Shown here one piece after another: positions 23,462 to 36,500 of a stretch of DNA of 64,000 nucleotides; positions within the stretch are counted from its first letter, which is position 1, and each line of letters begins with the position of its first letter. Under the pieces are notes generated by a model. It was not told the origin of the DNA and did not search any database. It saw nothing but the letters and a program-made list of their open reading frames with translations. Made by a program: the position numbers and the translations under genes. The DNA is from Strongyloides papillosus. Its lineage: Eukaryota; Nematoda; Chromadorea; Rhabditida; Strongyloididae. Where the stretch lies: positions 1 to 64,000 of the forward strand of contig SRSI01000008.1 of NCBI GenBank assembly GCA_005656395.1. The letters run 5' to 3'.

Positions 23462-24319
23462 TGACTGGAACAGAAAGAAAAGTTTTTCAAAAATACTATT
23501 CACCTGATTTCGATGGATCAAAGGTTCCTAAGATAAGAACAAAAAAGTCATCTTATTTTATACAATGTGTTATGACACCTTTTAATATGCAATGTAATAC
23601 TTGTAATGAATACATTTACAAGGGAAAGAAATTCAATATGAAAAGAGAAACAGCTCATGGAGAAGATTATTTAGGTTTAAAATTTTTAGATTTACTTTTA
23701 GGTGTGTTAAATTTTATTTTTTTATAGTTATATAACATTTAATTGTAGATGTCTTAATTGTTTGGCGGAGATTAAATTCAAAACAGATTTAGAAAATACA
23801 GGTTATACGGCTGAAGGTGGTGACACAAGGTTGTTTGAAGCATATAAATTATATCAAAACCAAAAAAAGTGGAGGATAAAAACAAGAAGCTGAAAAGAAT
23901 GATCCAATGAAAATGCTTGAGAAAAGAACCTAACAGAGTAAAACAGAGATGGATGCTCTGAATGAGTGAGAAGAATTCGAGAAACTAATAGGAGAAATAT
24001 TAACTTAAATTTGGAAGATCTCACTGAACAGAAAGCCTCTTCAATAGCAGATGATGTGAAAGCTCAAGAGAAGGAGGATGAAGAATTACTAGATTGGTTA
24101 TTTGGAAATAAAGATGAATCATCATCATCCACAAAAATTGTTGAGGAGGTTGTAGGGAAGATAACTGATAATGATGAAAGTTGCGATGATGAATTTAAGG
24201 CACCATTACCTGTAGTAATGGGTACAAATAAACCATTTTCAATAGGGCAGAAACGCAATGCCCGAGAAGATAAGCTTTCAGCATTGAAAAACTTTGTAAA
24301 AATTAAAAATAAGAAGTAA
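23461..24319 (+). pseudogene. yju2: YJU2/CCDC94 right copy, degenerate
   Basis: Exon 1 and the intron are identical to the left copy. From about 23803, in exon 2, the sequence diverges sharply: frameshifts near 23870 and 23985, in-frame stops (for example the TAA near 23931) and many substitutions. The tail is recognisable (NRRNINLNLEDL, KPFSIGQKRNA). Only the left copy can encode a full protein. The abrupt switch from identity to divergence inside one exon is the edge of the homogenised tract. Confidence 0.85.
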
Positions 24320-24693
24320 AATTTTTGTTTTAAAGGGATCAATGTTTTTATCTGTTAATATGGGCTTTGTAAATAAATAACTCCACTTTTTTTATTTCTT
24401 TAGTCATTTTGTAAATATTTTGATACATTTTAAAATATTTGTGAGTGGAAATTTTGAAATAATTTTGATTTGAATTAATTTTTTTGAAAAATATTTATCA
24501 AAAAATGTGAAGAAATTTTTGTTTGTGTATTCTCATTTTAAGAACAATAACTTCCAATATTGTGTATAAAAAATACATGTAATAACTATGAAGATATAAA
24601 AATAGTTTGAATGACATATTAGTTGTGAAATAAATTATGAAAACAATATTATATTTTATAATGAAAACACTTTAATCACTGTATGAACATAAA

Positions 24694-24781
24694 TGTAGTA
24701 ATTCAAGATTTTCAATTTTCTAAAGACCATTAATTGTGCCAAGATGAAGATTCAGAAGATATTGCCAAAATTTCATAGCGA
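24694..24781 (+). pseudogene. Fragment of the pseudokinase
   Basis: TGTAGTAATTCAAGATTTTC and the following 60 bases match 43420-43490 of the pseudokinase, including the segment encoding CQDEDSEDI. The fragment stops at about 24781. It begins exactly where the inverted repeat ends. Confidence 0.65.
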
Positions 24782-25170
24782 TTGAAAATAATTGAAAAAT
24801 CTTGCATAATTCTTTATAAATTTTTCTTAGTATTTAATAAATAATTTAAAAATATATGTACTATATTTTATAATTTATAATACGATGTTAAATGAGAAAA
24901 AAGATAAAAAAATAACATATTTTGAAATTATATTTATTTTTATATACCTGATTTCTTAAAAGTAAATTTATTTGAGTATTTTGTAAGCCCACTTTATCCT
25001 GCTTAACAAATTTATGTTGACAATGTTATTATTTATGAAACATTGCAAACATATGTGCGTTTATTGAATTGTTGTTCATTAAAAATATTAATATTAAACA
25101 ATTTATATGTAAATTTTTATTTGATTAAAACAATAAAAGACTTGATGTTCTCATTTTTTTTTTAATTTCC
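24782..25170. other. AT-rich intergenic stretch
   Basis: No gene or repeat seen. The poly-T run just before 25171 may be a splice or promoter element of the next gene. Confidence 0.5.
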
Positions 25171-26446
25171 ATGCCTAACAATATCACAGAAAAGGATTTG
25201 TTCATTGATCTCTTCTGTACACTATCTACAGGAGATGATTTATATGACGGTGTGAATTTTGCTCTGAAACACCGGGAATATTATGTATCAAAATTCATGT
25301 TTGGATATGATTTGTCTAGAAAATCAATTGAAAAACGGATGCTTCATGAAATTTCACAAACAAGTATTATAGAAAAGATCATGTTACTATCAAAGATACC
25401 AATTTGTACAACAGTATGTAATTATCTTCAATCCCTTCATGATATTGCAATAAAAATTAGTCTTGAACCACATGAACATTGTATACCAATCATTCTTGCA
25501 TCTAGAACCATCCAACAACACCAACTTCAACTTTGTAAAGGCTTAAAATGGAATGTTCAGGATTACATAGTTGCATTAAAAGATAAAAATGAACAGAAAA
25601 ATGTCGAAATGGTAAAATCTAACGAAAAAAAGTGTGAAAGTGTTATTGATAAAACAAATTTTGAAATTGTTAATGAAAAAAAAAAATGAAAGTATTGTTG
25701 ATGAAAAAAGATGTGAAAATATTGTTGATGAAAGAAAACCAAAAAAGACTGTTGATAATAAAGAAAGGGAAATAAACGATCTATGTGATATTCAAAATAT
25801 CAACAAAACAGTAACTACAGGTTTAGATAATAGCGTTTTAAAAAATAATAATTCAACAAAAAAAGGTAATAACGATGCAAAAATTATACAATATGAAGTA
25901 CTTTCCGAAGTTGAGGCAGAAAGTGTTTTCAAAAATTTAATTGATGGATTAAACAGAGTTAGAATATACGTCAAATGTTATGGTGATAAAAATAAACATG
26001 GATTTACTTATATATCCAATAGTAACAATTTAGTAAATCATTATGGGTATGAACAATTGCGATCCAATTCTGATTTGCATACTATAATTGGTAAAGCATC
26101 GGATGAAATGTTAAAATACATAATAGGACATAATTTTAATTCATTTATTATATATATAAGTGATATAAAGTTTAAAACATTTTTTGAAGATCTATTTTAT
26201 GATAGACAAATGTTTCCTCATACAATATCATCTCAAAAATATATGGATACAGTAAAGAATTTTCTTCATAAAACTAAAAGTGGACTTGTCATCTTTATGA
26301 AAGAAGATTCAAATGATCAGTATATGGAAATAGTTAAATCAATGGCAAAAATATTGTGCACTACCGACATTAAACCTGCCAAAATAATGAAAGAATACAA
26401 TAATAAAGAGGAAAATGATATTATAAAAAATTTTAAAAATATTTAA
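25171..26446 (+). CDS. Unrecognised protein with acidic/Lys-rich linker, frameshifted in an A run
   Basis: ATG at 25171 opens 172 residues that end in a run of A at about 25676-25686. A second frame, open from 25634, continues without a gap to the stop at 26444-26446. Together they read as one protein of about 420 residues. It has a helical N-terminal domain (FIDLFCTLSTGDDLY, HDIAIKISLEPHEHC), a repetitive Lys/Glu linker with several IVDE-type units straddling the shift, and a C-terminal domain (YVKCYGDKNKHGF, FIIYISDIKFKTFFEDLF). The one-base discrepancy sits in the homopolymer, so it could be a sequencing error, a real pseudogene or programmed slippage. No family recognised. Confidence 0.5.
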
Positions 26447-27069
26447 ATATATAGCACATTAATGAAATACAAGAAAACTTATATTCGACGGAGAATATTA
26501 AATTCTATTGTATTACATTTAACAAATTCTACACTATTTTACATAATTCTTAATTTAATATAAATAATTTCTACTAATAAAATATTTTCTTTTAAATTTT
26601 GAAGGATATTACTATAAAAAAACTTACGGTATAAAGATTCTGAGAATAAAATGAATACTTGAATTTAGAAATTTAATCATCTCTTTGAGTTAGTATATTT
26701 AGATTAAAAAATGTAATGTAATTTTATATACTTTAAAATATTATGTTCAAAAAAATATATGGCATCTTTATTTATGTGGTATTTAATTTATTCTGTAATA
26801 ACTGTTTTTTGAATATGTGTATTCATTTTGTGAAAATTATATTTGTGGATAAAAAAAGACTTCTTTTAAAGATATAAAATATTATAAGAGAACTGATAGA
26901 GAAATATTGTAAAATAGTTGTATTATTTAAAATATTTTATTAAAAAATTCTGCGATTACAAATATATTATCAGACGAATTTTTTTGATTAATATATGACT
27001 ACTTTATATAAATTAATTTATTATTGTACATGATAATAAACTATATATACAGATTTTATAGAAAAAAAT
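26447..27069. other. AT-rich intergenic stretch
   Basis: Nothing coding seen on either strand. Confidence 0.5.
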
Positions 27070-27354
27070 TAAATATTGAATATTTAAATATTGATCGTGA
27101 TCCACATATGTTGGCTAAATTGTTATTAGAATCTACTTTTACAAAAGCAGCAATAAAAGTGAATACTAAATAATTTTGATCAACTTGTATCGTTTGCAGG
27201 GGAGGATTGTGAAAGCACAACATTCAACGGTAAAAAACAAATGAGAATTATTATGACGGTTGAGTTAGCATTAGCTAATAGTTTAATTTTATTCCCATAT
27301 CAAAAGGAAGACAAACATATGGCAATATTTACAAAAAATTTCAATTTTTTATAA
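27070..27354 (+). pseudogene. Short unrecognised gene remnant
   Basis: Codon-like sequence reads NIDRDPHMLAKLLLEST, then shifts frame near 27165 and continues NFDQLVSFAGEDCEST and MTVELALANSLILFP to a stop at 27352. The coherent residue composition across a frameshift suggests a decayed exon. The family was not recognised. Confidence 0.3.
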
Positions 27355-27505
27355 ATGGATCTTATAAAAAAAATTTAATTGTCAATATATAAAAGTAGTT
27401 AAAATAATACCAAATTACTATGCATTAATGATTATCAAGTTTGCTAAATATATGAACATGTTGATATATAGAAAAATGTATTATCAAATAATAATTTTAA
27501 AATAT

Positions 27506-30500
27506 TTAGCAACTGCATAAATTTTTAATTTCTTCTGCCAATTGAACAACATTTCTACATATTAGTGCACGATTTTTGACAAAAAAATGAACTTCATAAT
27601 TTGCTAAGCAACCTATAAAAACTATATTATTATGTAATCTGTTTGATAAAAGGTAGATGGAATATATAATAAATTTATTTAAAAGCTCTCTGATTAATAA
27701 AATGTGAATATTATAAGTATATCTTTCTTTTATACTATTTTATAAAGAGTGGGTTGTCCCACCCTACATCCCCTTTTCTGCCTGTTTTATACAGGTAGGG
27801 ATTAAGTAAACTAGGTTTTTTTCTTTTTGAATTGATAGTCAAAAGTTCATGGTATGAAAAGGCTAGTCATTAAACAGTGTTGAGTTAATTTGAAAACTAG
27901 GAATGTTTTGATGAGAAATATTTGCTGAAACATTGCCAATTGTTTGAACATATCCTTGTTATGGTATGTACAAAATTGTTGTTGGAGTATCAGATTGTTG
28001 TTCTATAACTTTATTTTGATCTAGGATAAATTTTTGTTGTTCAGATAAAAGATTATCCTCCTCAACAAACAATTTTTCAATAGTCCCTGATTCAATTATT
28101 TTCTGTTGTAGAATAAGTTTTTCTTGCAATTTTTGTTCTTCATGTAATTTTTGTATAGTCTCTTGTAGTTGAATTTTAGATACTAATAGTTGATTTTGAC
28201 GTTGTTGTTGCAGTTGCTGGAGTTGTTGTTGTTGTTGTTGAATTTGTTGAAGCTATTGTTGGACTTGTTGTTGCTGATGATTCTCTTGTTGTTGAATTTG
28301 ACGTGATATTTGAAATTGTTAAACGTATTTTTAGAGATTATGTTGGTTGTGTCCAGCTATTATTTGATCAAATGAAATATAGTTAGTACTATGTACTTTT
28401 TGTTGCAATTGTTAAGTAATTAATGAAACTTTTCATTATCAGTCTGTCCCCTTTTCAGACTAAACATCTGTGGTTTAGTCGTATAAAAGTATATTAAGCT
28501 ATGTGTATATAAATATGCCATCATCAAAAATTTGGTGCTATGTAGCGTGCACATTGTGATTATATATTAACGTAACAATTAATTCGTCTACATTATCTGT
28601 TATTAAATAATAATAATTTCATTATTTTAGCTAATTTCCTGTGAAACTGTAGTAATGGACAATGTTGAATCCGACGATCAAGGACGTGGGGAAGGTATTA
28701 TCAGTGATACTATTGATGAATCAGTCGAACATCGCAATGATGTAGGAGATATCAGCGATAACTTTGAAGAATCAGACGAACATCTAACTGATGGAGATGA
28801 TAATAGTGACCTTCTTGATGGTTCAGACGGTCATCAAAGTGATAGAGGAAACATGAGAAACGTACAACTCCTTGGTAGCATAAGGATAATAATATGTTGC
28901 ACCCGTATATGTCAATGTAACTTGGGAAAGATACGAGGCTGGCAGAAGCCATATAGTGTCAAATGTGAACCAAATGTTATTGGTGGACCAGCTAGTCTGT
29001 ATTTCAAGACAAAGGAGGACTTTCTGTGTTTCGGAGACTATTCTGGTGTATCCAGAATAAGACATACACAAGATGTCTAGTTTCCAGTTTTATTATTTGA
29101 TTTTATGCTTATATTGTAGCGTATATATAGTATAATAAAACTTTGTTAATCATTATAATTGTTGGAGTACTCGTCTTAAGATGGGTGTACGGGAACGATT
29201 TTCAATCTGTCCGCTGTAACCCTTTCTTCTTTTCCGGTTAGACGACCTGCCTTAGTGCAGCGTCGAATGATGAATGTGTCTCCATGTACGTGAGATATGA
29301 CTGTGTAAGGACCGTCGAATTGGTCTTGATTTTTGTGAGAGGTATGAGACAACTTCTTATGCATTACTCGTTTCATAACGATGTGACCAGGTAGTAAATG
29401 TTTACCCTGACGACTAACTGAAGTTGGAGTATCAGAATACTTCTCCATACCATATTTGAGAACATCCATTAGTACGCTAGCGATTCCATGCATAGGAATA
29501 TCCGTTAATACACGATCAGCCGTGTTGAGAACAAAGTAACTTGGTGGATATCCTGTGGACATGTGCTTAGTACGGTTGTAAGCATAGGTTAAGGCATAAA
29601 CTGTTTCAATTGGAGTTAACTCTGTTTAAGCACGAAGTGATTCACGAATTGTACGATTGAATCTTCCTACAAAAGCATTCGACTTGTGATTATGTGGTGA
29701 TGAAATATAATGCTTAATATGCATTGTCTGAAGGTACTTTTCAAACTTATTGCCAATAAAAGATACTCCACCATCTGTACGAAGTGTTCTGGGATAACCG
29801 AAAGTCGAGAAACATTTCATCAGTTGTACCAATGTGGAGTGCTGGTCTTGTTTTTTAGTTATGGCAGTATAAGCAAAGCAACTGTATTCGTCGATAATAA
29901 CAAGAACATGAAGCTTATCTTCAAGTTGTATATAGTCGGCATTCAATGTTTCCCAGACTTCACCTGGTCGAGAAATTGAATGTGTGTTTGTTTGAACAAG
30001 ATTAGAAGGTTGATGTTTGGTTCTCCAACATACCTCACAATCTTGCCATACTCGTTGCATGTCCTTAGCCATCTTAGGCCAATAAAATATAAGACAAAAT
30101 TTATCAGCTAGTTTAGCATATTCCCAGTGTTGACCGATGTCGGAGTGTTCATGAAATCTTCGCAACAGTTCATCCCGTAATACTCGAGGGACATAAACGC
30201 GAGATTTTCTTTTAATAGTTATCATTATGCCATCGTCTTGGAGAATAGCTTTTTCTTGATCGTCAAGAAACCTAGCAAATTGGGATATCTCAAATGGTTT
30301 ATCTCGGATGTCCTTCATGATAGGGAAGGCATCCTCATATAGAGATTCATTGGCTATGATAGCATTAAATTCATTTCTACTAAGGTAGTCGGCAACATTG
30401 TTGTCGGCTCCTTTAACATAGACTATAGTAATATCATATTCCATAATGGCCATTTGGTACCTCTGAAGAATACCAGTCAGCTCCTTGTTTTTAAGCAGCG

Positions 30501-33500
30501 CTAACAGAGGCTTATGATCCGTAACCACCGTTGTGTGTTTACTATAAATATAAGGTCGGAATTGTTTGAGAGCATAGACAAGCCCCAATGCCTCGAGTTT
30601 AATAATCGGATAATTCTTTTCTGCCGGTTTGAGAGAACGCGAAGCAAAAGCTATAGGTTTACTCTTCTGTGTTAGTGCTGCACCTAATCCTTGAAAGAAG
30701 GCGTCAGTAAATATGGTATATGGAATAGTGTGGTCTGGTGGTGCCAGAACAGCAGCATTGATAAGTGCGTCTTTCATTTTGTGAAATGCCTTTTTCTGAT
30801 CATCCGACCAGTGAAAATGATTAATAACGCGATATAAAGGTTCAGCTATTGCTGAAAAATTGTCAATGTGCTTTCGAAAGTAAGAGACGGCACCTAGGAA
30901 GGATTTAAGTTCCTTCTCGTTCTTAGGGTCAGTTTTATCAGATATTGCTTTGACTTTAGCTGGATTAGGATGGATTCCTTCGAAATCAATCACGAAGCCT
31001 AAATAATGTGCACAATTTTGACCGAATTGACATTTATTAAGGGTTATTTTCATGTTGTATAAGCGAATACGGGATAGGATATCATGAATCCTTTCCAGAT
31101 GTTCACCTTCTTCGTTAGTGCATGTCAATATATTATCGAGATATATGTAACAATTGTCAATACCACAAAAAACTTTGTCCATGATATCTTGGAATTTGTC
31201 GGGTGAACCAGTCAAGCCCATAGGCATAACTTTATACTGGTATGTTCCTCTGTGTGTCACGAATGCAGCAATACGTTTACTAGCTTCATCAAGGGGTATT
31301 TGATGAAACCCTTGTTTCAAATCAAATACACTGTAGAAACGATGACCGCTAGCTTCTTCTGTTAAACGATCCATTCGTGGTATTATGTGGGATTGTTGTT
31401 TTATTAACTTATTGATAGCTCTAAAATCAACAACAAATCGCCACTTTGAATCTTTCTTGCGTACAAGAACAACTCTAGACAAGTATGGTGATCTACTGTC
31501 TTCAATCATACCTTTTTCTAGCATATCTTGAACTTGTCTATCAATTTCCTCCTCTACCTCTTTAGATCGGCGGCCTGGCCGGATACGTTGAGGCAAGGAA
31601 TGTGAAGATAGCTCTATATTAAGACGTTCTGGGCCATTATATAGCCCGATTATGCCGTCATATTCGAAAAAAGCTTCTCTATTCTCCCATATTATCTCTT
31701 TTAATTGGGATTTACTTTTTTCTGATAACACGCATGATTCCCATTCAATCAAGTCAAATAACTTTTCTCTAGTTAGAGGTGGGTGAGGATGCGGATAATT
31801 AGGAAGGGAATTCTCCCAATAAGCATCATCTGGAATTATCTCTTCTCCAGATATACGAATAGTATTTTCATCTAGCTCTTCAATTGAAAAGAGTTTACCG
31901 ATTTCAGTGTTACTGGGTATATTTACCGGATTATATCCCTTATTTTGTATAATAACAGCGTATCTGTTATCAATTACCGGACCTATTTGGTCATAAGTCA
32001 TTATGTGATTTACTCCTTTCCAATGGTTATTACTTTGGAAGAGGAAATTCACTTTGTTATGCCTGGTTTTTACGTTAGGTGTGACATGTACTACTCTGGT
32101 AGTCATGGGAAGAATAGTGATATTATCAATGGTTTTAACTGTGAAAAATTGCTCCTCATGAGAATTAGAATCAACCAAGCTGATAGTTAATTCGTTACCA
32201 TATATAGCTCGAAGACCTGGTATTCCGATTACCATGTCATGAGGAATAGTATCAGAAACGTGAGTTTTAATTTTTGATACTTTATTATTTACTTTAAGGG
32301 TTATTATCGTGGAGCCTAAGAACTTCATAACTGTATTGTTTGCTAACTGTGCTCCACTACTTTTGGATACAATGTTAGACTTTATATTTTTGGGTAATTG
32401 GTCATAAATTGTCTTGTTTATGACGTTTATATTTGCACCCGTGTCTAATAGGGCATTCATCGTAAATGAAGGGAATTGAATTTTAATGATAGGCAGTTTA
32501 GACGGTGCATCTTCAACAGCAATGTTATTAACTACGCCATTCCGTGATACACGAATGGGATTTCCTAACAGCAAGTCATTATGATGTGTGGATAACAATG
32601 GTTCATTCACAAACAATGTATTGTTTGGTGCATCTGTAGATCGGAATTCTTGTACCATTTTAGCGGCTTTATTAAAGCCGTACTTTGTAAGGATGGTAGC
32701 GATCAAAGTCATTGCGCTTGCTACTGTGTTTGGCATAACATGAATAGCTGTATCAAATTGTTGATCGCGTATCAACTTAATCCAATTCATGAACGAGGTG
32801 TACATATCAGGATCGTTGTCCAAACAACGAATTCTGTAATATGTGATTGGGTTAGATGGAACAGGATGTTGCTGCACATCCCCCGCCTGCTTGACGGCAT
32901 CGTGTAATTGTCCTTTTAATTGGGCATTCTCGACCCTAAGGTTAATATTACTGTTCAAGCACATCTCGTGTTTTTCCATTATGCCATCACAAGGCACGGA
33001 CGATTGTGGTGCTTCTACACAAGTAACGTTAGTGACAACTTGTGGAATGTCATTGTTTACAAATACATTGTCCTGGTCAACCGATGTGGTTGTGTTACAG
33101 ACAATGTTAGATGATGCCAGTTGTAGAGCATCATGCAATTGTATTTTAAGTTCACGTGATTGCTCGCGAACATCTTTGAGGGAAGCCAATTCTACGCGTA
33201 ATGCCTTAATATCGAATTCCATTGCTTCAATTGTAGACAGATGTTCAGTCTTTTTCATATAGTCAGTGCGAAAGGTAGTTAACTCACTATTTTTCAACTC
33301 TAATAGTTCGTTTAAGGAAGTAATACGAGCTGTTAATTCGTCGATTTCATTCTGTAAACTATCAGTTTGTGTAGATTTCTCGTTTACTTGCTTATGAAGA
33401 AGTTGGACTTCACTATTCAACAGCAGCGTGTCCTGAAGACAGTGCTGCAGATCATTGGTGTTCTTGGTACAAGACGAGGCTGAGGCACGGAGTTGGTTAA

Positions 33501-36500
33501 GCTCCTCTCTCTCATCAATCGTCTTATCTACATACTGTTGCACGATTTTCATATCGTTCATACATTTAGTATTATCACCCTTGAGGAGTTGAAGTTCGTT
33601 ATTCTTTAACTCCAGCTCCTATTTCAACTTTTTTCGCTCGTTTTGACATTCTAATAACTTGTCTTCGAGCTCTCGGATAGAAGATATTTGCTGTTCATGC
33701 AATGCAGCTTTCTGACGTTCACCCGCAATAACCGACTGTACCACGGTGGTGAGGGATTAAAGTTCCTCCTTCATTGATATTGGAGGAATAGTCAACGTTA
33801 AAGCATTAGGTATGCCTTCTATATGTGTTGTAACTGTCTTAATATCGTCGAGTATTTTAGATTTATCGTCTGCCAAAATGCGTTCTGACTTCTTTAATTT
33901 CTCGACTTCCTTCGTTTGGCTTTTCAATTTAGCCTCACAATTACGTAACTCAGCTTCTATTTTAGATAGAACTGTTTTATCTTGTGTGCTGGCACGAAGT
34001 GTAGTTGTAGCTCCAGGTGCCTTATTTGTATTGCTGGAAGCGGGTGTTTTACCCTTTTCCGTCGCGGCATTTTGTATTACCTTTGGGGCCGCTTCCTTAA
34101 TTGGAGCTACCATATTGGAAAGCTCACAAGATTGTTCATAAGCTGATATGGCTGCATGCACCTTCTTAAGAATAGAAGATGAATCAACTGTGTCGTCCGA
34201 TATTTCGACAAAATCATTATTATTGTTATCGAAGCGAACAGTTTTTACATTATAACAATTTGGATTGGCAATTGTAGTTATTTTCTTATCAAAATCGAAG
34301 TGGTTATCAAGAAAAACATTTTTTACTCTAATACCTTTATTTTCTATTATGCTCCCAATTTTACAATTGGGTAGTAGTTGTTTATAATGTACTTTTACCA
34401 TATTGTCAACGCCAAAATCGCGTTGATTGTAATAAGCACCATATTGTGAGGGAGCCAGCTTACATCTACCGACAGGTGCTGATGCTCCAAATGGACTTAG
34501 AAAGGCTAGTATTAACAGACAAATAGTCAATGTGTTAAGTTTCAACTCTTTGACAAGATTACTCAGATCGTAGACAATGCCATCAAGTTTACCAGTGGAT
34601 TGGGCATCTGTACGATCGCCATGTGATGCCTGTACATTGTTGATTTTACCTTGCTGTGGGTAGCGAGTGGTGCTTTTACTCTTAGAATAGATTTTATAGT
34701 CTCCACGGCGGTTGGTAGTTCCACCTGTAGGAGCCTTGTTTGTATTATATGTCGTGTTAGGTCTACGAACATCGGTATGTTTCGTTAACTGTCGTGATGT
34801 GTGACCGTTAGATGTATTAGCCTGATTATTATACTTGTTTTATTATTGTTGTTAAAAGTATTATTATTATTCCCTTTATAAGTATGCTGGCGATTGTGAT
34901 TATTCTTACTATGAGAATTATTAGGATGACGACTAGATCTACGATCAGAAGACTGTATTTTATTAGTATTAGACTTCATTCCCCGTGATAAATGAGGACG
35001 CCGAATTATATCAATTGCCGGTTGCATTCTAATCTGAGTTTCTATATATGATGCAACAAAATCATCATATTCCAACTCATACAAATTGGGGGTAATGTTG
35101 TTAAGGCGTAACAACGGATGTAACCCTTTTGTAAACAACATTAAATGATCTCTTTTAAGATCCTTAGAAGTCCGGAAAAAGGCATTAGGATTGGTGACCG
35201 AGAATTTTTTTCGTATATACTCAGAGAATTTAGTTTCGTGAGCGGAAACATCTAATGGGTCATTCATGGAAGGCACGGCATAGAAGTTTTCATAACTTTG
35301 CAGACCTTGCCCAGCCAGAATGTCCTTAATATCATTTAATATTTCTGTCAATGTAAAATTGTAACTAACTGAAAAGCCATCGACAGTGCTTTTCTTGGTA
35401 ACAGCGATGTTTCGGGCATTAGCAATTTTGCTATCCGAAGGAATGATGTAATTGACTAGCTTTGCTGCTATTTTATCAATTACCGGGAATTCATCCTTAT
35501 TATGGGCTAAAAGATTGAGTGTATTAATGCAATGTTGCATAAAATTGGTATAACCGTTAATTGATTTTCCTTTAAATGTACCAAACATTTTCTTTGTTTG
35601 GGCTAATAACAGAGCATTTTCCAATTCGCTAGCAGTGCGAATTGATCTTTTCTTGGGAGTATAAGATGCTCGTAAGTCGGGAACATAATTGTCACTACTA
35701 ATATGTAATTCTTTCAAAACCTCCGTTAACCGGTTGGTTTGTTCGGCACGGAGAGCATCGTACTTGTGAGGCTCTGTATCAAGTACTTGCTGCTGTTCGT
35801 TAAGCAATTCAGCAATAACGGTTTTCATAATGGTCGACTGCTCAGCCAATGGAATACCATTTTGGCCTGGTTTCGTTTCGTCAACCTGACGTGGTAATCT
35901 CAAATGCGAAACTTGAGATAATATAGAGGTGCTGCCTTTTTGGAACAAATTACGCCATCCCTTGAAAGCAGGTAATGACGTGTCCACGTTGGGCAATATT
36001 TTAGGATGCTCTTGAAAAGAGACAACCTTGCTGGATAGTGTAGCTTTTGAAGCATACTTAGTATCATGATTAGGAAAGACTTCACTAGCATGATGATCGC
36101 CACTGTCGTGGATTGGGGGTCGTGCTTGTAACATAATGGGTACAACCTGTGATGGTTGTAGCATTATGTTGACAGGCTTAGTGTCACTTGCGTGAGCATC
36201 GCCACTTACGTGGAGGGAAGTATTTTTCTTTGTAGGTAAACTACTTGAACGATAATTGAACGACATGTTGATATCGAAAACTAAAAATGATATGAAATTT
36301 AGCAAATAATGGATTTATATAACATTTGTAGATAAAGAGTGTAATACTCAAGAATGTATCTTCTACTTAGTAAGCTCTGATGGTACCTGATTGTTTTAAA
36401 AAATGTCTTAGTAATTTTATCCTATGTTGTGCACAACTATACTTATCTTAATCAACTTTACAACTCAATAAACAACTAAGATTAATGAGAAGCGTAGGAT

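Larger units (their letters stand above)
18961..24695. repeat. Right arm of the giant inverted repeat
   Basis: Reverse-complement partner of 6961-12447. It differs by a 248-base insertion at 19693-19940 and by divergence beyond about 23802, within YJU2 exon 2. Homology stops at about 24695, where a kinase-like fragment begins on this side and unrelated sequence on the other. Confidence 0.93.

Noticed and set aside
34460..34545. Signal-peptide-like hydrophobic start of a 262-codon frame, suggesting an envelope-type gene in element B
   Set aside because: The frame starts at TTG, is continuous with upstream Gag-like sequence and with downstream Pol in the same frame, and ends only at a mutational stop. 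It is an internal hydrophobic stretch of Gag-Pol.
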